Under the pieces are notes generated by a model that was not told the origin of the DNA, ran no database searches, and saw only the letters and a program-made list of their open reading frames with translations. From the NCBI RefSeq assembly GCF_001428525.1, contig NZ_LMHW01000014.1:186001-250000 (forward strand): 64,000 nucleotides of DNA. The letters are read 5' to 3'. The stretch comes from Flavobacterium sp. Root186 (GTDB lineage Bacteria; Bacteroidota; Bacteroidia; Flavobacteriales; Flavobacteriaceae). Below, in pieces: positions 33,648 to 43,200 of the stretch (position 1 is the first letter of the stretch; each line of letters begins with the position of its first letter). Made by a program: the position numbers and the translations under genes.

Positions 33648-34622
33648 CTATTCTTTTTTCTCTTTTGCCAGACTGAATACATGGGCAAGTGTTAGGAAAA
33701 AAGTATTTCCCTGAAAACGGCTTTCGGCTCCAAATTCTGAAACCCAGCGAAGTCCCGCAGAAGTTTTGCAGCCTATATGAAAATAATTTACCTCGGCACC
33801 CAGTCCTCCAATTTTGTCTTTGTCCGGTTCAAGCACCAAATTGCCCGCCGGAATTTTATCGTTTGAAACTTTATATTGCAGGTAATAAATCAAACCTGCG
33901 TTTAGTATTCCTGTTGGAGCAGTTTTCTCCGCATTGAGCATATAAAAGGTTTTTCCTAAACCGCCTTCAACACTTAAAATATCTCCGGTTTTTATCTCTG
34001 TATCTTTCTTTTTTCCGTTTATTTCGTAAGAGGCTAAAGCAGAAAAATGAAATGTTTTTTTGTCATTAAAAAATACGGTTGTTCCGGCTGAAAATTCATT
34101 CATCAACATTCCCAAACCGGCATTATCTGAAGCTCCGGCGGTAAATTTTCCGGTTGGAAGATAAAGCTGATAACTAAAAACAAAATCGGCCCTTTTGTTG
34201 TGCCAGCCTAATTGAATGGGCTGTACATACATATCTGTAAAAGCAAGTGAATTTGTTGCATCAAGTGTGTTTCCCTGAATGGTATTTGAAGCAAAGGCTA
34301 ACAAAATAGTAGCTCCGTAATTAGCCCCTAAAATTTTGAAATCGCTTACATAATTAGCTCCAACTCCGGTTATAAACATGGTAATATCTGGATTTGCAAT
34401 AGATTCGTCACCGTCTGCATTTCGCAGGGAACCCGCATCATATAAATAACCCGGCACGTAAACGCTTAAAGTATTGGCCGGAGTCTGAGTTCCGGATTGT
34501 AATCCCATTGCTCCAAGAATATGACCTCCTTTTAACTGTGCATTTCCTAAGAAACAAACGAACAGAAATAATAAGGAGAATAGTGTTTTTATTGTATGTC
34601 TTTGTTTTAATTTCGTTTTCAT
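33648..34622 (-). CDS. Outer-membrane transporter of the phenol-degradation MetA/SphA type
   Basis: A 324-residue barrel protein with signal peptide (ending FLGNAQ) and the early GGHILGAMGLQSGTQTPAN motif of the MetA-pathway phenol-degradation-like/SphA family, plus RADFVFSYQLYLPTGKF. Members are thought to be outer-membrane channels for hydrophobic or aromatic compounds. It lies between an AraC-type regulator and the BamA-like barrel, same strand, gaps of 52 and 63 bp, so the three may form one unit. Confidence 0.75.
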   Translation of the reverse strand: MKTKLKQRHTIKTLFSLLFLFVCFLGNAQLKGGHILGAMGLQSGTQTPANTLSVYVPGYLYDAGSLRNADGDESIANPDITMFITGVGANYVSDFKILGANYGATILLAFASNTIQGNTLDATNSLAFTDMYVQPIQLGWHNKRADFVFSYQLYLPTGKFTAGASDNAGLGMLMNEFSAGTTVFFNDKKTFHFSALASYEINGKKKDTEIKTGDILSVEGGLGKTFYMLNAEKTAPTGILNAGLIYYLQYKVSNDKIPAGNLVLEPDKDKIGGLGAEVNYFHIGCKTSAGLRWVSEFGAESRFQGNTFFLTLAHVFSLAKEKKE

Positions 34623-34673
34623 GGTTTCTTCTTTAAATTAATGAGACTTTACAATCCTTCTTTACAAACTATT

Positions 34674-35867
34674 TCAATTTGTAGACTGCTTAAAAAAATA
34701 AGAACTGCTTTTTTCAGGGTTAATCCTGATTACTCTAAAATATTCTGAAGGAGATTTTCCGGTATGTTTTATAAAAGCCCTAAAACAGGTTGTTCTGGAT
34801 TTAAAACCAGATGCCCAGGCCATTCCTTCGAGTGAAAGATCTTTCCAGTCTGAATCGTTTATTTTTTCTTTGAAATATTCGATTCGTTTTAAATTTATAT
34901 AATCCTGAAAATGCAGATTGAATTCAGAATTAATTAAGTTAGAAAGGTTATTTACGGTAATTCCGGTTTCTTCAGAAATATCCCGTATTACTAAGTCTTT
35001 CTTTAAAAAGAGTTTTTTAGAGTCGAAAATATTTTCTAGTTTCACCAGATACAGCTGTCGTTTTTCGGGCGTTAACTCTTTTATTATGGGCAGCGAATTT
35101 TTAGTTTCCTTTGAAGTATAGGTTCTCAAGTTTTCATTAACAAAATCTAATGTTTCGGTTTCATTTGAATCATAAAAAATCTGGGGTTTAAAATACAGCC
35201 AGCCAACCGTAAATATTAAAACAGATGAAATAAGGATGTAGCAAGAGAAATCTACGTTGTCGAAATTATTAATTAAAAAGAAATGCACGAAAAGCGTTGA
35301 AAACAAAAACAGTATTGCCAGGTTATAAACCCTGATCCAGTTTAAAATTTTTATTCGCTGCAGATGATTTTCCTTAAATTTTTTAATATCATAATTTAAA
35401 ATCATCAGAGTCTGACAAAATGCATACATAAGCCAAACGCTGAGACTTAACATTGAAAAAGGATTTTTTGTTTTTACTGAAATATATTCTATCAAATAAA
35501 TATTGGTGTAATTTCCAATCCAGACTACAATTGTGAGTGAGAAATAAATGAGAAATGGCAAGAAATGAAACCAGTCGTATTTTTTATAAGATGAATTTGG
35601 AAATAAAATATTTCGAACGTATAAAAATGCACAGGGAGCTGCTAAAAAAATAAACGATTTTGTAATCATAAACAGATCCGGAAACTCTTTAAAAACATTT
35701 GCCGATAAGTAAAAATTATAGACGCTTACAATGGCCAGACTAAACAAAAACAGTCCTAAGAAAAAACTTTTAGAATAATTTTTCTTTGAAAACAGAACCA
35801 TAAATGAAGTCGCAAAACCTACAATTGTAGCTATAAAAAAGAAAAGCGAAAGTACTATATCGGTCAT
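34674..35867 (-). CDS. Membrane-bound AraC-type regulator
   Basis: A 397-residue protein whose first 230 residues form about seven hydrophobic segments and whose C-terminus is an AraC helix-turn-helix (FQDYINLKRIEYFKEKI and LEGMAWASGFKSRTTCFRAFIKHTGKSPSEYF). This 7TM-AraC layout is common in Bacteroidota and suggests direct transduction of a membrane signal to DNA. Position immediately before two outer-membrane barrel genes makes these the likely targets, and the sulfatase/DUF1254 operon upstream a possible one. Confidence 0.8.
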   Translation of the reverse strand: MTDIVLSLFFFIATIVGFATSFMVLFSKKNYSKSFFLGLFLFSLAIVSVYNFYLSANVFKEFPDLFMITKSFIFLAAPCAFLYVRNILFPNSSYKKYDWFHFLPFLIYFSLTIVVWIGNYTNIYLIEYISVKTKNPFSMLSLSVWLMYAFCQTLMILNYDIKKFKENHLQRIKILNWIRVYNLAILFLFSTLFVHFFLINNFDNVDFSCYILISSVLIFTVGWLYFKPQIFYDSNETETLDFVNENLRTYTSKETKNSLPIIKELTPEKRQLYLVKLENIFDSKKLFLKKDLVIRDISEETGITVNNLSNLINSEFNLHFQDYINLKRIEYFKEKINDSDWKDLSLEGMAWASGFKSRTTCFRAFIKHTGKSPSEYFRVIRINPEKSSSYFFKQSTN

Positions 35868-35996
35868 ACGTTTTAAGCTTTAATTAGTTTATTCCTTTTT
35901 CTTTGAGAAGTATTTTCAAAGAAAATAAAGTGTGCGATTATAAGCTGTACTTACTAAAATTGAAAGTACAGCCTATTTAAAACAAGTAGTTTTATG

Positions 35997-36575
35997 CTAT
36001 TTTTTTACTGCGCCGGGAGGAAATCCTTCTAAGATTTTTTTGATAGAACTATTTATAAATTCCTCAGGATTATCTGGTTTATTGTCAATTTGAGCATTTC
36101 CAATCCCCTGCCAAAGTAATTTTTGTGTTTTCGTAGAAACTATATCTATGACCAGCGAACCGTCAACATAATCATAACTATTAAATGTCGTGGTACCGCC
36201 GCCCATCATAGCTCCACCTCCCCAATATCCGTAAGGGCGATACATTCCACCGTAACCGTAGAAATTAGAATCGGCTGTAACTTGTGTTTTATTTTTTAAG
36301 ATAGAAACTGCGTTTACTTTTAAATCAGGATTTGAACTTTCTGTAAATCCTTTTGCAATCATTTCAGCACGAATTGCTTTTGATACCCGATCTACATTTA
36401 ATTGATTTACCTGGCCTTCCTGTGCTTTTAAATCATAAACTGCAAAGGTTTTGTATTCACTAAAATTTGCAGAGTGATCATAATCTGTTGTAACCTTAAC
36501 TGTTGGGGAACAGCCGTAAATTAAACCCAAAAACAAAATTGGGATGATGCTAAGATTTGTTCTTTTAATATTCAT
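35997..36575 (-). CDS. DUF4136 lipoprotein
   Basis: A 192-residue lipoprotein (lipobox LIYGC, Cys at residue 22) of the DUF4136 family, recognised by VKVTTDYDHSANFSEYKTFAVYD at the start and LVIDIVSTKTQKLLWQGIGNAQID near the end. The middle is rich in glycine and tyrosine (a GGGAMMGGGTT stretch). The family is common in the Gram-negative envelope with no established function. There are 224 bp between this gene and the DUF2252 gene upstream, so it may have its own promoter. Confidence 0.8.
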   Translation of the reverse strand: MNIKRTNLSIIPILFLGLIYGCSPTVKVTTDYDHSANFSEYKTFAVYDLKAQEGQVNQLNVDRVSKAIRAEMIAKGFTESSNPDLKVNAVSILKNKTQVTADSNFYGYGGMYRPYGYWGGGAMMGGGTTTFNSYDYVDGSLVIDIVSTKTQKLLWQGIGNAQIDNKPDNPEEFINSSIKKILEGFPPGAVKK

Positions 36576-36799
36576 TTTGTAGAATTTAAATTATTGATTA
36601 ATTACTTAACTGAAAATTATTAATTCTGAAAAATCTTGAATGAACGATTAAGGGGGATGATATTGCGTAAGCTAAACTCAATTATCTACATAACAGCATT
36701 TTAACAAACATTCAAAGATAATCATTTTATTTAATTGATTATAGTATTTAGCAAAAAATTCTTACTTATTGGTAATTGCTTTATTTATCTTGCAGAAAA

Positions 36800-38200
36800 T
36801 CATATTTCTGCAGAAACAGGCAGTTTCCCATCTTTTATGGCTTTAATCATTTTGTTGTAATCTAACTCATTTTGATCTGCATATAAAATGGAAAATTTCG
36901 AAACTGCATGGGCAAATTCATTACTATTACCAATATATCCGGATAATAGCGAAGGATCTCCAGAACGTGCATGAGCTCTTGCAAGTGCCCATCCGCAGGC
37001 TTTGGCATAATCTATCAGGTTTTGTTCTTTCATTATTTCAAGAATGGGTTTGACTTTTGCATCACGAAGCTGGCGGATGTAAAAAAATCTTCCTTTATCA
37101 TCATTTGTCCATCCTAAAAACATATCTGAAGCCGATTGCATCAATTTTTGTCCCATTACTATTCTTTCACCCTGGTGACTGTATCTGTTTTTTGTTTTTA
37201 TATGCTGTTCTAATACGCTTTGTCGCGCTTCTTTAAACTGTAAAAAAATAGGTTCGCCTGTAGCCGACATTAACAAACTGATTCCGCAGAGTGTTCCCAC
37301 ACTTCCTACACCTACAACCTTTATCGCAATGTCATGTAATGAATATCTGCTCAGTAAAATTTGCTTATCGTGTGTTAGGGATTTCATGTATCTTTTATGA
37401 ATGACCTCAGCTTCCTTTAAAATTTGCTTTTCTTCATTTCCTGTCGGATGATAAATCAAAGGCGGTTCATCTTTTATTTTGGCCCGAACTCCATCCTGAT
37501 ATGTCATTTTTGCAAATTCTTTTTCATGCGCGGTATATTCTGCTGCTTTTTTTATTCGTTTTTGATGAAATTCTTTTATTTCTTCATCTTTTCCAAGTTC
37601 GATAAGATCTGCCAGATCAATATCGGCATACCAAATTTGAAGTGCCGATAATTTGCTGTATTCCAACATATGCCTTTTATAACTATCGGCCACATGCCAG
37701 GCAAATTCTTTATTGCTTTTATTAGAAAATTTCAGCCATCTTCCTGCAATGGCAAAACTTGCGGCTAAACGCTTTACATCCCATTCCCACGGGCCTTGAA
37801 AAGTTTCATCAAAATCATTAATATCAAAAACCAATTTACGTTCCGGCGTAGCAAAACCTCCAAAATTCATTAAATGACAATCACCGCAAAGCTGTAAATC
37901 GATTCCTGTATTTGAAGTTTGTACCAAATCTGCAGCCATAATTGCGGCGGCTCCGCGAAAGAATGCAAAAGGCGATTCCATCATTCTCCTGTATCGAATG
38001 GGCAATAAATTTTCCATTCTCCCAATACTGGTTTTTATCAGAATATCAATAGGATCTTCCCGATTTTCAGATGGATTCCATTCGGCATGACTGGAACGGG
38101 GCACTAATTTTCTAATCGCAGCACCTTTATCAAAGCGCGCTGCTTTTGATGCTGCCGGATTAAATAAATTTTCGCCCTTATCTTCGAATATCCCGGTCAT
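36800..38200 (-). CDS. DUF2252 family protein
   Basis: A 466-residue cytoplasmic protein of the DUF2252 family, which has a distant kinase-like (aminoglycoside phosphotransferase-type) fold. Key stretches are FFRGAAAIMAADL, CGDCHLMNFGGFATPERKLVFDINDFDET (a GDxHxxN plus DxND pattern as in phosphotransferases) and GWALARAHARSGD. It is the last of six closely spaced minus-strand genes, 10 bp after a DUF1254 gene. The family is often next to DUF1254 genes as far as I recall; its substrate is unknown. Confidence 0.85.
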   Translation of the reverse strand: MTGIFEDKGENLFNPAASKAARFDKGAAIRKLVPRSSHAEWNPSENREDPIDILIKTSIGRMENLLPIRYRRMMESPFAFFRGAAAIMAADLVQTSNTGIDLQLCGDCHLMNFGGFATPERKLVFDINDFDETFQGPWEWDVKRLAASFAIAGRWLKFSNKSNKEFAWHVADSYKRHMLEYSKLSALQIWYADIDLADLIELGKDEEIKEFHQKRIKKAAEYTAHEKEFAKMTYQDGVRAKIKDEPPLIYHPTGNEEKQILKEAEVIHKRYMKSLTHDKQILLSRYSLHDIAIKVVGVGSVGTLCGISLLMSATGEPIFLQFKEARQSVLEQHIKTKNRYSHQGERIVMGQKLMQSASDMFLGWTNDDKGRFFYIRQLRDAKVKPILEIMKEQNLIDYAKACGWALARAHARSGDPSLLSGYIGNSNEFAHAVSKFSILYADQNELDYNKMIKAIKDGKLPVSAEI

Positions 38201-38210
38201 AAAAAAGTTT

Positions 38211-39695
38211 TTATTTCACTTCTTTAATATCATCCATTTTCCAGCTTTTATCAAAATAAGCCTTAGTTGGTCCATAAAAACGCATATAGGTAAACCAGTG
38301 TTTGCCTGGTAAAGTCTGTACCCAGTTTTTCTCTTTTCCGGCTGGTGCTTTTGGCCCAAAATACAAATCAACAGAACCATCGGCGTTTTTAATTAAATCC
38401 TTACGGGAAGATAAATCGGCATTTTTTTGAGGATTATCAATCAGACATCGGGTTGCCACATCATACACAGTAATCGACCAGAAATTTACAGCCGGCGGAT
38501 TTGCGGGAACATTTAAAGTGTAATTTTTCCCTCCGTCTAACCAGTTTCCATTATTATCAAAATAAGAACCTAAATACGCCTGACCCACATTTGGAATTTT
38601 AGTAATCATTGCTTTCGAATACGTCACCGCTTCATAGAAATAAGAAGTTCTTTCGAAAAATTCATCATAATTATCAGCGTGCTGTGAAGGATCTTTTATA
38701 ATCATCACATAATCCCATTTTTTATCCGGCCAGTGTTTTACGTCTTTAAAACGTTTTTCGAATGAATTTGCCATTGCCATTTGCTGTCCTTTTTCGGCAG
38801 CAGCAATTAAAATTTTCTTCTGGCGTTCATCCGGATTAAAAGGTTTTCCTTTTTCTATACCTAAATTTCTAAGCCACGCCATAAAAAAACGATCACGCTC
38901 TTCTACAGGTTCATTTTGTAAAATAGCATGAAGACGTTCCCAATATGCAATTCCGGTTGGCTGAATTCCGTACCATTTTTTTCCTGCCGGCGGACTAACT
39001 ACCTTTGTTGGCGTTGGATTAGCGCGCTTATCATAAGGGTAAATTTTTACCTGTTTAACCAATGTTTCTGTCACTTTTGGATCTGGATCTAAAGCTCTAA
39101 AACCAAAAAACATATTCACCGTACTACACGGAACTATAAAATATCCGGCTGGTTTAAAATCTTTCATAGTTGGAGGAACCAAAATGTATTTTCCTCCTTT
39201 TCCTTTATCAGGTCCCATTTCTCCGATAACAGCTTGTTCTCTTTGCCAAAAATCTCCTAAACCACCGGCAGTATGTCCGGCAGGCATTTCGATAACCGTT
39301 GGGCCATTTGCTGCAAGGTCTATAAATGACATGATATAAGGTGTTGTTGCATTACCCGTTAAAATTCCCAAACGATCATTATAGGTGTTATAAAAAACCA
39401 GATCATTACTGGATGCATTAAATGTTTTATAATGAATTTGCTGCCATTCGGCGAAAGCCACAATCGGTAATCCCCACAAATAACATTGCGTTGCCTGTTG
39501 AAAATCCATTTCGTCAAATAATTTCGGAATGGATTCTTTTGATGGCAATTCTCCATCCATTTTTATTTCAGATCCAGAAGTTGAAACTGATGTTAAAGCA
39601 CCGTTTTCTGTTTCTGCTTTTTTACATCCAAAAATTAAAATGAGAGATGAAAATGCGATAATAAAGAGCGTTTTGTTTTTCATATATGCTGTCAT
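38211..39695 (-). CDS. DUF1254/DUF1214 lipoprotein, copy 2
   Basis: A 494-residue lipoprotein (lipobox IFGC, cysteine near residue 24). The N-terminal DUF1254 domain includes QATQCYLWGLPIVAFAEWQQIHY and LGDFWQREQAVIGEMGPDKGKGGKYILVPP; the C-terminal DUF1214 domain has NFWSITVYDVATRCLIDNPQKNADLSSR and LYFGPKAPAGKEKNWVQT. The substrate of this exported family is unknown. It follows copy 1 by 8 bp. The ATG at 39683 is an equally possible start. The two copies share the same domain order but are clearly diverged. Confidence 0.85.
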   Translation of the reverse strand: MTAYMKNKTLFIIAFSSLILIFGCKKAETENGALTSVSTSGSEIKMDGELPSKESIPKLFDEMDFQQATQCYLWGLPIVAFAEWQQIHYKTFNASSNDLVFYNTYNDRLGILTGNATTPYIMSFIDLAANGPTVIEMPAGHTAGGLGDFWQREQAVIGEMGPDKGKGGKYILVPPTMKDFKPAGYFIVPCSTVNMFFGFRALDPDPKVTETLVKQVKIYPYDKRANPTPTKVVSPPAGKKWYGIQPTGIAYWERLHAILQNEPVEERDRFFMAWLRNLGIEKGKPFNPDERQKKILIAAAEKGQQMAMANSFEKRFKDVKHWPDKKWDYVMIIKDPSQHADNYDEFFERTSYFYEAVTYSKAMITKIPNVGQAYLGSYFDNNGNWLDGGKNYTLNVPANPPAVNFWSITVYDVATRCLIDNPQKNADLSSRKDLIKNADGSVDLYFGPKAPAGKEKNWVQTLPGKHWFTYMRFYGPTKAYFDKSWKMDDIKEVK

Positions 39696-39703
39696 TTTTA
39701 AAT

Positions 39704-41155
39704 TTATTTAACTTCCTCAACATCATCCATTTTCCAATTTTTATCAAAAAACCCTTTTTCAGGCCCATAAAAACGAGCTAACAATTCAAATTTCTTTTTT
39801 GGATCTGTCGGCACCCAATTTGCTTCTTTTCCTTCCGGAGCTTTTGCGCCAAAATAAAGATCTACAGAACCGTCAGCATTTTTTTGAAGTCCCGGCGTTG
39901 TCGAAGCACGACTAGAATATTTCATACCGGGAATCAAAGCGTGCGTTTCACGATCATAGGCCGTGATGGACCAATATAATTTTACTGGAACTTTGGCCGG
40001 TAAATGAAGTTTATACAATTTTGAACCATCAAACTGCTGTCCGCTATTATCTTTAATTGTCATTAAATAAAATTGCCCTGTACCGAGTTTTTTAGCGCTA
40101 AAATAGGCCATAGAGTAACTTATCGCTCTTTCATCAACAGGATAAAGACCAGGAACGGTATAATTTGCCATAATAGCTTTCACTACATCTGGCGAGGCAG
40201 GTAATGCCCAGTTTGTTCCTTCGTAAAAAGGCGGTGTAAATATTTTTTCATACTTGCTGTCAATCCAGCTGTGTGCCACTTTAATTGCGGCATTTAGGAT
40301 TTCTTGTTTTCTGGCATCGGCCTGGAACGTTTTTCCTTTTTCTATTCCGATGGATTTTAATTGATCGACCATTACGAGATCTCGTTCCAGCCAAGGTTCT
40401 CTCTGCACGAACTGATTCAGTACTTCGAAAAAATGAAAATTATACGGAATGGTGTTGCTAAAATCAAGATTTATCAAATCAACGAAAGTCGTCGCCGGCG
40501 GATTATCGGCTTGAGAAAGCGGATATATTTTTACTTTTTTTCCGTATTCGACAGCTCTTTTCACATCATTTGGACTTCCATCTGTTAAATTGGAGCGAAG
40601 TATGGCAAATCCTGTATACGTTGCTGATGGCATTGGAATATATCCTAACGGTACAGCGTCTTTATAATTTGGTGGTAAAATAAGATATTTACCTCCTTTT
40701 CCCTTGTCTACACCTGCGGGGCCAACATCTTCAATTGCGGTTTGCCACCCATCATCTAAACTACCTGTTAAAGAAGAAACTCCTTCGACTGGCGGAATTT
40801 CTAAAACAACTGGTCCCTGTCTGGTATCATACAGTGGATTTACATAAATCACATCTGGATTTGGCGTCAAGGTTTGGTTTTTTGAACTTATAAGCCCCGA
40901 CCAAAAAACAATTTGATTGTATTCTCCTTTTGCTTTTATAAGACCTTCGTGCAGCAACTCTGAATTAACTGCAGGCATTCCCCAAATTACAGCTTCGATT
41001 GCACGATTGTAAATGAGTTGTTCCTCAAAATTTGCAGGTTTAAATGCATTTGTTTGAGTCGTATCAGTGACAATTGTTGTTTCATTTTTTTTTGTAGAAT
41101 TAGTACAAGACCACAACGTGCAAATGACTGCAATTAATAACATTTTTGATTTCAT
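39704..41155 (-). CDS. DUF1254/DUF1214 lipoprotein, copy 1
   Basis: A 483-residue lipoprotein (MKSKMLLIAVICTLWSC, cysteine at residue 17). DUF1254 landmarks are YNRAIEAVIWGMPAVNSELL, NPDVIYVNPLYDTRQGPVVLEIP and GVDKGKGGKYLILPP; the DUF1214 part has LYWSITAYDRETHALIPG and VDLYFGAKAPEGKEANWV. ATG 41155 is chosen because the frame upstream overlaps the preceding gene and gives no signal peptide. It is probably translated from the same mRNA as the barrel gene 43 bp upstream. Confidence 0.85.
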   Translation of the reverse strand: MKSKMLLIAVICTLWSCTNSTKKNETTIVTDTTQTNAFKPANFEEQLIYNRAIEAVIWGMPAVNSELLHEGLIKAKGEYNQIVFWSGLISSKNQTLTPNPDVIYVNPLYDTRQGPVVLEIPPVEGVSSLTGSLDDGWQTAIEDVGPAGVDKGKGGKYLILPPNYKDAVPLGYIPMPSATYTGFAILRSNLTDGSPNDVKRAVEYGKKVKIYPLSQADNPPATTFVDLINLDFSNTIPYNFHFFEVLNQFVQREPWLERDLVMVDQLKSIGIEKGKTFQADARKQEILNAAIKVAHSWIDSKYEKIFTPPFYEGTNWALPASPDVVKAIMANYTVPGLYPVDERAISYSMAYFSAKKLGTGQFYLMTIKDNSGQQFDGSKLYKLHLPAKVPVKLYWSITAYDRETHALIPGMKYSSRASTTPGLQKNADGSVDLYFGAKAPEGKEANWVPTDPKKKFELLARFYGPEKGFFDKNWKMDDVEEVK

Positions 41156-41198
41156 AAATCTTATTTTTAAGGATGAAAAAAAGAAGTAATGTTTGTTC

Positions 41199-42026
41199 TT
41201 AAGAGCCCGGAAATACAAAAGCCACAACCGCTCTTAATCCCCAATCTGGTCTTATATCTGAATGACCTACAATTGGTATTAAGGGCATAACAGCAAATTG
41301 CATGGTCTGGCCTCCTAATTTTGTAATGGCTCCAACATTTGGACTAAGCGTAATGAGTGTTGTATTTCCTTCCCAGTTTTGTGTAATCTCTGAAGTAATG
41401 CCTAAACTTGCACCACTTTTGTAACTATGAGTTAAAAATATCTGGGTGTAAAACTGATTGAAATCGGCACGATCTTCATTTCCTGCGACTGACCATATCT
41501 GATTCGCAATGAACCCTATAGAAAGTCCTTTTCCCTGATGCATAACCAAAACACTTGGCCCTACTCCAAATTTTTCTGTTCCCAGAAACTTTTCTGTAGC
41601 TGTTGGCACTAAAAAAGCAGGACCAACTCCCAAAATAATTCCCTTTGTTTTAGGGGCAAAAAATGCTGTTACGGTTGCATCGCTTAAACCAAATTCATGG
41701 GTGTTTTCTCCAATAACATCCTGCTGATCTACAACCGGAAGAATATATCGTGTAATTAAATTTAGATTATCACTCAATTTAAAAGGAATGACAGGCTGAA
41801 TATTTATTTGGTATTTTGATCCATTGTACGGACCAATTCCATAAGTTAAATTATTCTGTAAAGGAACGCTGATCAAGCTCGCAACCGGATTGGCTAATTT
41901 GTCTGCCAGTTCCTGAGCACTAGCTCCGGCTTTTGGCTCTTCTTGTGCGAAAGCTGAAAGACCAATAAGAAAATAAACTACGCTCAAAAAGAATTTGACT
42001 TTTGTAAAGGAGTGGCTCTGTTCCAT
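41199..42026 (-). CDS. Putative outer-membrane channel protein
   Basis: A 275-residue exported protein with a signal peptide (ending GLSAFAQ, residue about 27) followed by amphipathic strands and a C-terminal strand ending VAFVFPGS. The segments INIQPVIPFKLSDNLNLITRYILPV and GILGVGPAFLVPTAT-like (residues about 130-150) are typical of MetA/SphA-like barrels annotated as transporters. Within the operon it would supply an outer-membrane route for the substrate or product of the exported sulfatase and DUF1254 proteins. ATG 42026 gives the signal peptide at the N-terminus. Confidence 0.7.
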   Translation of the reverse strand: MEQSHSFTKVKFFLSVVYFLIGLSAFAQEEPKAGASAQELADKLANPVASLISVPLQNNLTYGIGPYNGSKYQINIQPVIPFKLSDNLNLITRYILPVVDQQDVIGENTHEFGLSDATVTAFFAPKTKGIILGVGPAFLVPTATEKFLGTEKFGVGPSVLVMHQGKGLSIGFIANQIWSVAGNEDRADFNQFYTQIFLTHSYKSGASLGITSEITQNWEGNTTLITLSPNVGAITKLGGQTMQFAVMPLIPIVGHSDIRPDWGLRAVVAFVFPGS

Positions 42027-42125
42027 AATAGATTTTGATTTAAAATATTTGTTTTGAAAAATCAAAATGAAACAATCTTTAATAGTAAAAATTGTTTCAT
42101 CTCAATCCTAACTAATTCAAATTAT

Positions 42126-43139
42126 TTATTTTGGAAATATAGTTTTCCAATCATCTTTCATACTGATTACATGGTATTTATATTTAGCAGCAGTGCTTAA
42201 TGATAAATTATCTTTTTCCTGATAATTGAATTCTCTGATAGAATCGTTATGGTTTACTATCATTTGAAAAGAAGGATATTTGCTTCCCGAAGAATATCGT
42301 AACATGGCAAGATCTCCAGCTCCGCCTTCATTTCCACAGGCAAAAACAGGTCTTTGACCAATGTGCAATTGTATGCCAACAGGCTTACCAACTTTATCAT
42401 CAAAAAGATCTAAAGCAGGTTCTCTTTTAATAGAATTTGTTGCATCGTCAAAAGTATATTTGAAAGAAGTTCCCACAACTTGTTCTTTTGGAATTCCGTA
42501 GAAATCAGCTGATATTGCTCGTACTAATTCGATCGTTCCACCGGTTACTATGAAAGTTTTGAAACCATTTGCGCGCAAATAATTCAAAAGCTCCAATTGT
42601 GGCTGGTATCTGATTTGTTTTAGGGGAACATTTTTACCAGGATATTGGGCACCAGCAAAAAACTCTTTTGCAGAAGCTTCAAACTCATCTTCGGTCATGC
42701 CTGTGTGCGTTACGGCAACCAATTCTATTAAAGCTTTATCTCCTCCTTTTTCAAAAAAAGTTTTGTCTTTTTCGACTACTGCTTTAAAAGGCTGTTTTTG
42801 TGCTAGAGCAGGATTTTTTTCGATCATTTTTTTTACTCTGTAAAAAGCAAATAATTCCTGAACATAAGGTTTTTCAGCCCAGAGTGTTCCATCGTTGTCA
42901 AAGGTTGCGATTCTGTTTTCAACCGGAATAAAATCAGGGCTGCCTTCTTTTGTTACTTTGGTAACATAAGCTATAATATCGCTTTTGAGTGCTCCATCGT
43001 TCCAGCTTGGTAATGGATCTCCGCTGGCTGCAACTGTTGCTGTACTATCCTGAGAATTAGTATTTGTAACAGTATCCGTTTTTTTACAAGAAACAAGAAA
43101 CAATAAAAACAGCGGCATTATATATATTTTTCTATACAT
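42126..43139 (-). CDS. HAD-superfamily phosphatase lipoprotein
   Basis: A 337-residue exported HAD hydrolase. The lipobox LVSC places the lipidated cysteine at residue 18. The catalytic motif I is F80-D-N-D-G-T-L-W, with nucleophile D81 and acid D83; motif II is FIVTGGT, and motif III/IV is in FACGNEGGAGDLAML. The arrangement recalls phosphoserine-phosphatase-like HAD enzymes. As a lipoprotein it would act in the periplasm. It lies 61 bp after the sulfatase gene and is probably its operon partner. Confidence 0.8.
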   Translation of the reverse strand: MYRKIYIMPLFLLFLVSCKKTDTVTNTNSQDSTATVAASGDPLPSWNDGALKSDIIAYVTKVTKEGSPDFIPVENRIATFDNDGTLWAEKPYVQELFAFYRVKKMIEKNPALAQKQPFKAVVEKDKTFFEKGGDKALIELVAVTHTGMTEDEFEASAKEFFAGAQYPGKNVPLKQIRYQPQLELLNYLRANGFKTFIVTGGTIELVRAISADFYGIPKEQVVGTSFKYTFDDATNSIKREPALDLFDDKVGKPVGIQLHIGQRPVFACGNEGGAGDLAMLRYSSGSKYPSFQMIVNHNDSIREFNYQEKDNLSLSTAAKYKYHVISMKDDWKTIFPK

Positions 43140-43200
43140 GATAATACTATTTAATTGAAAAGAAACAGGACTATTTAAAATCCTGTTTCTTCAGTGTTAT

